Shown here in pieces: positions 1-4,153 of a stretch of DNA of 7,218 bases. Under the pieces are notes generated by a model. That model was not told the DNA's origin and did not search any database. It saw only the letters and a list, made by a program, of their open reading frames with translations. This DNA comes from Pelagibius sp036570545. GTDB lineage: Bacteria; Pseudomonadota; Alphaproteobacteria; Kiloniellales; Kiloniellaceae. The DNA is taken from positions 1 through 7,218 of the forward strand of contig DATCXZ010000104.1 of NCBI GenBank assembly GCA_036570545.1, written 5' to 3'. Made by a program: the position numbers and the translations under genes. The stretch's first letter is position 1. Each line of letters begins with the position of its first letter.

Positions 1-247
1 GGGCCGCCGCGCCCAGCCGCGCCAGCGCCCGGTCGACGCGCTCGACCGCGACCTTGCCGAGGACGGTCGGGTAGACGCCGGCGGCGCTTCGCTCCAGCAG
101 CCGGCAGCCGTAGTGGGCCTCCAGCTTGGCCACCGCCTGGCTCACCGCCGACTGCGTAATGCGGGCAGCCTCCGCCGCGCGGCTAATGTTCCTTTCCTTA
201 ACCGTCAGACTGAAAGCCCGCAGATGGCGAAGATTAGGGCGCTCCAT
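1..247 (-). CDS. LysR-family transcriptional regulator, N-terminal part (runs off the left edge)
   Basis: Reading leftward from the ATG at 247-245 gives about 82 residues beginning MERPNLRHLRAFSLTVKERN. The winged helix-turn-helix of LysR-type regulators follows at about residues 7-65, with the recognition-helix pattern ITQSAVSQAVAKLE near 35-48 and the usual LLER turn just after. The effector-binding domain lies outside the window. A GAGG Shine-Dalgarno (complement of 256-259) sits 8 bases before the ATG, which supports this start. The gene is divergent from galB, the classic arrangement in which a LysR protein controls the neighbouring operon and itself from the shared intergenic region. 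In pseudomonads the gallate regulator GalR is also a LysR protein, so a GalR-like role is a reasonable inference, but the HTH alone cannot show which effector is sensed. The family call is secure; the regulatory target is inferred. Confidence 0.93.
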   Translation of the reverse strand, partial: MERPNLRHLRAFSLTVKERNISRAAEAARITQSAVSQAVAKLEAHYGCRLLERSAAGVYPTVLGKVAVERVDRALARLGAAA

Positions 248-321
248 TTCGTTAACCTCGTACTACCATGAATAGCCAAACGTAATGATAGATGCGCGGT
301 TTTTCTTATACAGTCGGGGGC

Positions 322-340
322 CCGGGGGCAATACTCCCGG
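322..340 (+). promoter_or_regulatory. Stable stem-loop in the galB leader
   Basis: Bases 322-328 (CCGGGGG) can pair with 334-340 (CTCCCGG) in a 7-bp stem with one G-U pair, around the 5-base loop CAATA. There is no T tract after it, so it does not look like a terminator. If transcription starts near or upstream of 320, this hairpin would sit in the 5' untranslated region, about 60 bases before the galB start. The pairing is seen directly; any role in mRNA stability or control is inference. Confidence 0.45.
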
Positions 341-342
341 CC

Positions 343-376
343 GCAAACGCAAACGCAGACCTAAGCAGACGCAGAC
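343..376 (+). repeat. Short GCARAC hexamer array in the galB leader
   Basis: Five hexamers of the form GCARAC lie in a row: GCAAAC (343-348), GCAAAC (349-354), GCAGAC (355-360), then a CTAA spacer, GCAGAC (365-370) and GCAGAC (371-376). The array ends about a dozen bases before the purine-rich Shine-Dalgarno of galB. It is C- and purine-rich with almost no T, so as RNA it would be largely unstructured. It could be a protein- or small-RNA-binding leader, or simply low-complexity sequence. The repetition is directly visible; a function is not established. Confidence 0.6.
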
Positions 377-400
377 CCGAGAGGGGAAAGGGAGAGTTCG

Positions 401-1132
401 ATGGCGGGCCAGACTGCCTTGGTTGTCAGCGCGCATGCGGCTGACTTTGTCTGGCGTGCCGGAGGAGCGATCGCGCTGCACGCCGCCAAGGGCTATGCGG
501 TGACCATCGTCTGCCTGTCGTTCGGCGAGCGCGGCGAATCCGCCAAGCTGTGGAAGGATCCGGGAGCCACCCTGCAGGGCGTGAAGGACGCCCGCCGCAA
601 GGAGTCGGAGGCCGCCGCCAAGGCGCTGGGGGCCCACGACATCGAGTTCTTCGACCTCGGCGACTATCCCCTGGCGGTCGGCGCCGAGGCCAAGGATCGA
701 CTGGTGAGCGTGATGCGCAAGGTGCAGCCGGCCTTCATGCTGACCCACTCCAAGGCCGACCCCTACAACAGCGACCACCCCTACGCGACCCAGGTGACCC
801 TGGAGTGCCGCTCGACGGCCCAGGCCTGGGGGCACAATCCCGGCGAGAAGGCCCTCGGCGCGCCGCAACTGTACCTTTTCGAGCCGCACCAGACCGAGCA
901 GTGCGAGTGGCGGCCGGACACCATCCTCGACATCACCGAGGTGTGGGAGCAGAAGCGCGCCGCCATCGAGTGCATGGCGGGCCAGGAGCATCTCTGGAGC
1001 TACTACACCAACGTGGCCGAGAACCGCGGCAACCAGTTCCGCCGCAACTCCGGCGGCCAGGCCGGCGGCCGCCCCGCCCAGTACGCCGAGGCCTTCCAGT
1101 CGATCTTCCCGCGCACGGTAGACCTGCTGTGA
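401..1132 (+). CDS. galB: 4-oxalomesaconate (4-carboxy-2-hydroxymuconate) hydratase GalB, PIG-L fold
   Basis: The 243-residue cytoplasmic protein belongs to the PIG-L/LmbE fold but has the GalB signature, not that of a sugar deacetylase. The usual AHPDD is AHAAD (residues 11-15), leaving H12 and D15 as metal ligands, with H126 of the NSDHP segment (123-127) as the likely third. The segments DFVWRAGGAIALHA (15-28) and GERGES (42-47) also fit GalB. GalB adds water to the enol/diene form of 4-oxalomesaconate, giving 4-carboxy-4-hydroxy-2-oxoadipate in gallate and protocatechuate-4,5 catabolism. A strong purine-rich Shine-Dalgarno (GGGGAAAGGGAGAG, about 382-395) precedes the ATG. It is the first gene of the operon, and its TGA overlaps the galC start as GTGA. 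GalC and GalD next door strengthen the assignment over a generic PIG-L deacetylase. Length is near that of known GalB proteins. Confidence 0.88.
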   Translation: MAGQTALVVSAHAADFVWRAGGAIALHAAKGYAVTIVCLSFGERGESAKLWKDPGATLQGVKDARRKESEAAAKALGAHDIEFFDLGDYPLAVGAEAKDRLVSVMRKVQPAFMLTHSKADPYNSDHPYATQVTLECRSTAQAWGHNPGEKALGAPQLYLFEPHQTEQCEWRPDTILDITEVWEQKRAAIECMAGQEHLWSYYTNVAENRGNQFRRNSGGQAGGRPAQYAEAFQSIFPRTVDLL

Positions 1133-1818
1133 GCGTGGTCGTCACCAACTGTCCGCGCGCCGCGCGCGACGTGGTCGACGGCCTCGCCGCCTGCGGCGTC
1201 GCCACGGTGCACGAGGCGCAGGGCCGCACCGGCCTGCTGCGCAGCTACATGCGGCCGATCTATCCGGGCGCGCAGATCGCCGGCAGCGCGGTTACGGTCT
1301 CGCTGGCGCCGGCCGACAACTGGATGATCCACGTGGCGGTCGAGCAGTGCGAGGAGGGCGACATCGTCGTCATCGCTCCGACCTCGCCGGCCGACCAGGG
1401 CTACTTCGGCGAGTTGCTGGCACAGTCGATGATCGCGCGCAAGGTGCGCGGGCTGGTGATCGAGGCCGGCACGCGCGACACCGCCGAGTTGACGCGGCTC
1501 GGCTTTCCGGTGTGGTCGAAGGCGGTTTCCGCGCAGGGCACGGTGAAGGAGACCATCGGCTCGGTGAATGTGCCGATCGTCTGCGCCGGCGCGGCGATCG
1601 CGCCCGGCGACGTCATCGTCGCGGACGACGACGGGATCTGCGTGGTCAGGCGCGCCGAGGCCGCCGCCGTGCTGGCGCAGGCGCGCGCCCGCGAGGAGAA
1701 GGAGGCCGCCACCCGCGCCCGTCTCCAGGCCGGCGAGCTCGGCCTCGACATCTACGGCATGCGCGAGCGCCTCGCGGGGCGCGGCCTGAAGTACGTCGCT
1801 TACAAGTCGGAGGACTGA
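1129..1818 (+). CDS. galC: 4-carboxy-4-hydroxy-2-oxoadipate aldolase / oxaloacetate decarboxylase (RraA-like)
   Basis: From the GTG at 1129 the product is 229 residues, the usual size for the RraA-like class II pyruvate aldolases (GalC/LigK/ProA type). Family landmarks are GELLAQSM (94-101), GLVIEAGTRDTAEL (108-121) with the substrate- and metal-contacting R116 and D117, and the ADDDG segment (165-169). The enzyme cleaves 4-carboxy-4-hydroxy-2-oxoadipate to pyruvate and oxaloacetate with a divalent metal, and family members also decarboxylate oxaloacetate. The GTG start is chosen because it overlaps the galB stop (GTGA, 1129-1132), implying translational coupling. The open frame continues upstream inside galB, but that part is a shadow of galB. 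No strong Shine-Dalgarno is seen, in keeping with coupling. The C-terminal tail from about 180 is Ala/Arg/Glu-rich and helical. A plain RraA ribonuclease-E regulator is unlikely given its length and neighbours. Confidence 0.9.
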   Translation: MSVVVTNCPRAARDVVDGLAACGVATVHEAQGRTGLLRSYMRPIYPGAQIAGSAVTVSLAPADNWMIHVAVEQCEEGDIVVIAPTSPADQGYFGELLAQSMIARKVRGLVIEAGTRDTAELTRLGFPVWSKAVSAQGTVKETIGSVNVPIVCAGAAIAPGDVIVADDDGICVVRRAEAAAVLAQARAREEKEAATRARLQAGELGLDIYGMRERLAGRGLKYVAYKSED

Positions 1819-1845
1819 GCAATCTCCGGTGTTCCCTGCACGCTG

Positions 1846-2889
1846 ATGCGCGGCGGCACCTCGAAGGGGGCCTACTTCCTCACGCGCGACCTGCCGCAGG
1901 ACCAGGCAGCGCGCGATGCGCTGCTGCTGTCGGTCATGGGCTCGCCCGATCCGCGCCAGATCGACGGCATCGGCGGCGCCGATCCGCTGACCAGCAAGGT
2001 CGCCATCGTCGAGCCGTCGCAGCGCCCGGGCGTCGACGTCGACTATCTTTTCGCCCAGGTCTTCGTCGACCAGGCGCGCGTCGACTACGGGCAGAACTGC
2101 GGCAACATCCTGGCCGGCGTCGGCTATTTCGCCATCGAAAAGGGCCTGGTGCCGGCGCGCGATCCGGTCACACCGATCACCATCTTCATGGTCAACAGCG
2201 GCCAGACGGCGGTGGCCGAGATCGCCACCCCCGGCGGCAGGGTCAGCTACCAGGGCGACGCGCGCATCGACGGCGTGCCGGGCACCGCAGCGCCGGTGCC
2301 GCTCAGCTTCACCGATGCCGCCGGCTCGATGTGCGGCGCGCTTCTGCCGACCGGCAATGCGGTCGACGCGGTGGCCGGCTACCAGGTCACGCTGATCGAC
2401 AATGGCATGCCGGTGGTGGTGCTGCTGGCGTCCGACGTCGGCATCCGCGGCGACGAGACGCGCGAAGAACTCGACGCCAACGTGGAGGTGAAGGCGCGCC
2501 TCGAAGAAATCCGCCTCGCCGCCGGGCCGCTGATGAACCTCGGCGACGTGCGCGACAAGACCGTTCCCAAGATGACCATGGTGTCGCCGCCGGCCAACGG
2601 CGGCTGCGTCTCCACGCGCACCTTCATCCCGCACCGCTGCCATGCGACGATCGGCGTGTTCGGCGCCATTAGCGTGGCCACCGCGTGTTTGCTGCCCGCT
2701 TCGCCGGCGGCTAAGGTGGCCTCGGTTCCTGCCGGTGCCACGAAGACACTTTCAGTTGAGCATCCTACCGGGGCCCTCGATGTTCTGATCACAATAGACG
2801 AAGGTTCGGATTATCCTGAGATCAAGCAGGCCGCATTCTTGAGAACGGCTCGTAAACTATTTGAAGGTAACGTTTTTTGGCGCGAATGA
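1846..2889 (+). CDS. galD: 4-oxalomesaconate tautomerase GalD (PrpF fold); start codon uncertain
   Basis: The product is about 347 residues from the ATG at 1846 and belongs to the PrpF / methylitaconate isomerase fold. Landmarks, numbered from that ATG, are MRGGTSKGAYF (1-11), TSKVAI (49-54) with K51, YGQNCGNILAG (81-91) with C85, and STRTFIPHRCHATIGVFGA near 264-282. The 34-residue spacing of K51 and C85 matches, from memory, the acid/base Lys/Cys pair of PrpF. The enzyme interconverts keto and enol forms of 4-oxalomesaconate, feeding GalB. The neighbours galB and galC favour GalD over a methylaconitate isomerase. The start is doubtful: relatives carry a VPCTLM-like strand before MRGG, and that sequence is encoded here in frame (1831-1848), but there is no ATG, GTG or TTG between the galC TGA and 1846. 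A GGAGG at 1809-1813 points at the ATC at 1822. Base composition drops sharply over the last 200 bases, although the protein still looks family-like to its end. Confidence 0.85.
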   Translation: MRGGTSKGAYFLTRDLPQDQAARDALLLSVMGSPDPRQIDGIGGADPLTSKVAIVEPSQRPGVDVDYLFAQVFVDQARVDYGQNCGNILAGVGYFAIEKGLVPARDPVTPITIFMVNSGQTAVAEIATPGGRVSYQGDARIDGVPGTAAPVPLSFTDAAGSMCGALLPTGNAVDAVAGYQVTLIDNGMPVVVLLASDVGIRGDETREELDANVEVKARLEEIRLAAGPLMNLGDVRDKTVPKMTMVSPPANGGCVSTRTFIPHRCHATIGVFGAISVATACLLPASPAAKVASVPAGATKTLSVEHPTGALDVLITIDEGSDYPEIKQAAFLRTARKLFEGNVFWRE

Positions 2890-2899
2890 GATGGTCTCT

Positions 2900-2919
2900 T
2901 TCGTGTTTTAGGCCACGAA
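2900..2919. promoter_or_regulatory. Perfect dyad between galD and tctC (candidate operator or hairpin)
   Basis: TTCGTG (2900-2905) is followed after 8 bases by its exact reverse complement CACGAA (2914-2919). The 20-base element sits in the 58-base gap after the galD stop and 28 bases before the tctC start. Spacing and length would suit a dimeric repressor or activator site; it could also form a short RNA hairpin. It lacks a T tract, so it is a poor terminator. The symmetry is seen directly; the function is inferred. Confidence 0.4.
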
Positions 2920-2947
2920 CGTCCACTTCTACTAGGGAGGGAATTTT

Positions 2948-4045
2948 ATGGATCGACGTACACTACTGAAGGCCGGCGGCGCCTCGCTGATCGCGATCAG
3001 CACCGCTGCCGTCCTGAAGCCGCTGTCAGCGAAGGCAGCGGACTTCTCCGGTGAAACCATCGAATGGTGGATCCCGTTCCGCGAGGGCGGCGGCTCCGAC
3101 ACCTGGGCACGCGCCCTGGCGCCGGCGCTGGGCCGCTTCCTGCCCGGCGAGCCGACCGTCATCGTCGTCAACAACGCGCAGAGCGGCGCCATCGGCGGCA
3201 CCAACGAGTTCTTCTCGCGCATGGAGCCGACCGGCCGGATGATCTTCGGTACCTCCGGCTCGGTCCAGTTCCCGATGTTGCTGAAGGACCCGCGCGTCCG
3301 CTTCAACTACGCGGACATGACGCCGATCTTCGCGTCGCCGGCCGGCGGCGTGGTCTACGTTCCCGCCTCGCACGGCGTGGACAACCTGGCCGAGGATCTC
3401 GACAAGCTGAAGCAGCAGAAGCTGCGCTTCGGCAGCCAGGGCGCCACCTCGCTGGACCTGGTGCCGGCGCTGGCGTTCCAGATGCTGGGCCTGGATGTCG
3501 AGGTCATCATGGGCTTCAAGAGCCGCGCCAATGGCCGCATGTCGACCATGCGCGGCGAGACCACGATCGACTACCAGACCACCCCGGCCTACCTGAAGCA
3601 CATCGTGCCGTTGGTCGAAGAGGGCACCATGGTGCCGCTGTTCACCTTCGGCGCGCTCGACGCCAACGGCGAGATCGGCCGCGATCCGACGCTGCCGGAC
3701 CTGCCGAGCTTCCCGGAGGTCTACGAGAATGTGCACGGCAAGAAGCCGTCGGGCCCGGCCTGGGAGGCCTGGCAGGCCTTCTTCCTGTCCGGCTACGCCA
3801 CCCAGAAGTTCCTGATGCTTCCCAAGGAAACCCCTGACGACATCGTGCAGGCCTACCGCGACGCCGCCAAGAAGATGGCCGCCGACCCCGAGGTCATCGC
3901 CTTCATTCACTCAGAGCTCGGCAAGTACGACACCATCGTCGACAACGTCGACAAGGCGATGCAGACGGCGACCCACGTGTCGCCGGAGGCCGAGAAGTTC
4001 ATTCTCGGCTGGCTGAAGGACCGCTTCGGCTTCGAGCCGAAGTAA
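2948..4045 (+). CDS. tctC: Tripartite tricarboxylate transporter substrate-binding protein (TctC/Bug type), Tat-like signal
   Basis: The 365-residue protein starts MDRRTLLKAGG, a twin-arginine motif followed by a hydrophobic stretch (about 11-24) and a likely signal-peptidase site AKA/ADF after residue 30. It therefore appears to be exported folded to the periplasm. The mature domain opens with IEWWIPFREGGGSDTWAR (about 38-55), the TctC/Bug counterpart of the usual IVPFxPGGxxDxxAR. SGAIGGTNEFF follows near 79-89. These binding proteins capture carboxylates and deliver them to TctA/TctB. At 365 residues it is longer than typical Bug proteins (about 320), so it belongs to a divergent branch. 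A strong Shine-Dalgarno GGGAGG (2935-2940) lies 7 bases before the ATG. The ligand cannot be read from sequence; being placed between galBCD and the permease suggests a carboxylated aromatic or ring-cleavage acid. The gene symbol is by family. Confidence 0.88.
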   Translation: MDRRTLLKAGGASLIAISTAAVLKPLSAKAADFSGETIEWWIPFREGGGSDTWARALAPALGRFLPGEPTVIVVNNAQSGAIGGTNEFFSRMEPTGRMIFGTSGSVQFPMLLKDPRVRFNYADMTPIFASPAGGVVYVPASHGVDNLAEDLDKLKQQKLRFGSQGATSLDLVPALAFQMLGLDVEVIMGFKSRANGRMSTMRGETTIDYQTTPAYLKHIVPLVEEGTMVPLFTFGALDANGEIGRDPTLPDLPSFPEVYENVHGKKPSGPAWEAWQAFFLSGYATQKFLMLPKETPDDIVQAYRDAAKKMAADPEVIAFIHSELGKYDTIVDNVDKAMQTATHVSPEAEKFILGWLKDRFGFEPK

Positions 4046-4050
4046 GAAGC

Positions 4051-4093
4051 GTGGCGGCGGCGCGCCGGGTCGGGCCCGGCCTGCCGCCGCCAT
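4051..4093 (+). terminator. Strong two-part hairpin between tctC and tctAB (attenuator or mRNA-stabilising element)
   Basis: GGCGGCGGC (4053-4061) pairs perfectly with GCCGCCGCC (4083-4091), extended outward by T-A (4052/4092) and G-U (4051/4093). An inner perfect 6-bp stem, GCCGGG (4064-4069) with CCCGGC (4075-4080), closes a 5-base loop. Together they give roughly 18 bp of mostly G-C pairing with one C/C mismatch. The bases after it (ATTCTTATT, 4092-4100) are T-rich but not a clean T run. It begins 6 bases after the tctC stop. This position is typical of elements that cut read-through or protect the 3' end of a binding-protein mRNA, so that far more TctC than permease is made. The structure is seen; its efficiency is inferred. 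Confidence 0.7.
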
Positions 4094-4153
4094 TCTTATT
4101 CGCGGCCGCTGCGGGCGGCCGTGCCGATTCTGTGCGCGGGGGGCGCGTATCTC

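Larger units (their letters stand above)
248..400. promoter_or_regulatory. Divergent intergenic control region (LysR gene / galB)
   Basis: These 153 bases separate the LysR start from the galB start and must hold both promoters. The half nearest the regulator (248-315) is AT-rich relative to the surroundings, while the half nearest galB is GC-rich and carries a hairpin and a hexamer array. TATACA at 307-312 could be a -10 element for galB, but no good -35 lies 16-18 bases upstream, as would be expected for an activator-dependent promoter. Two similar words, ATGAATAG (268-275) and ATGATAG (285-291), lie about 17 bases apart and could be contacts for the regulator. I found no convincing T-N11-A dyad. 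Promoter positions are inferred. Confidence 0.55.

Noticed and set aside
263..991. Minus-strand open frame (242 codons) covering the galB promoter region and gene
   Set aside because: It crosses the divergent control region and is antisense to galB, with low-complexity composition.
550..1128. Upstream extension of the galC frame inside galB
   Set aside because: The extension is Arg/Gly/Pro-rich shadow sequence; the RraA-like fold begins right after the GTG at 1129, which overlaps the galB stop.
401..1132. Annotation of the first gene as a PIG-L N-acetylglucosamine deacetylase
   Set aside because: AHAAD replaces AHPDD, and galC and galD follow directly, so the GalB hydratase is the better call.
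1003..2643. Very long minus-strand open frame (546 codons) across galB, galC and galD
   Set aside because: It is antisense to three recognisable genes, is rich in His/Arg/Ala/Asp as expected for a GC-rich shadow frame, and matches no family I recognise.
1846..2889. Annotation of galD as PrpF (2-methylaconitate isomerase)
   Set aside because: Same fold, but there are no methylcitrate cycle genes around and galB/galC are immediately upstream.
4103..4121. CGGCCG/CGGCCG as a separate terminator
   Set aside because: The arms are self-palindromic 6-mers with no T tract; likely incidental in GC-rich DNA, so mentioned only with the main hairpin.
4121..4153. GTG at 4121 as the start of the fused transporter
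   Set aside because: It would add MPILCAGGAYL before the normal TctA start and lies inside the second hairpin; the ATG at 4154 has a better-placed G-rich Shine-Dalgarno.
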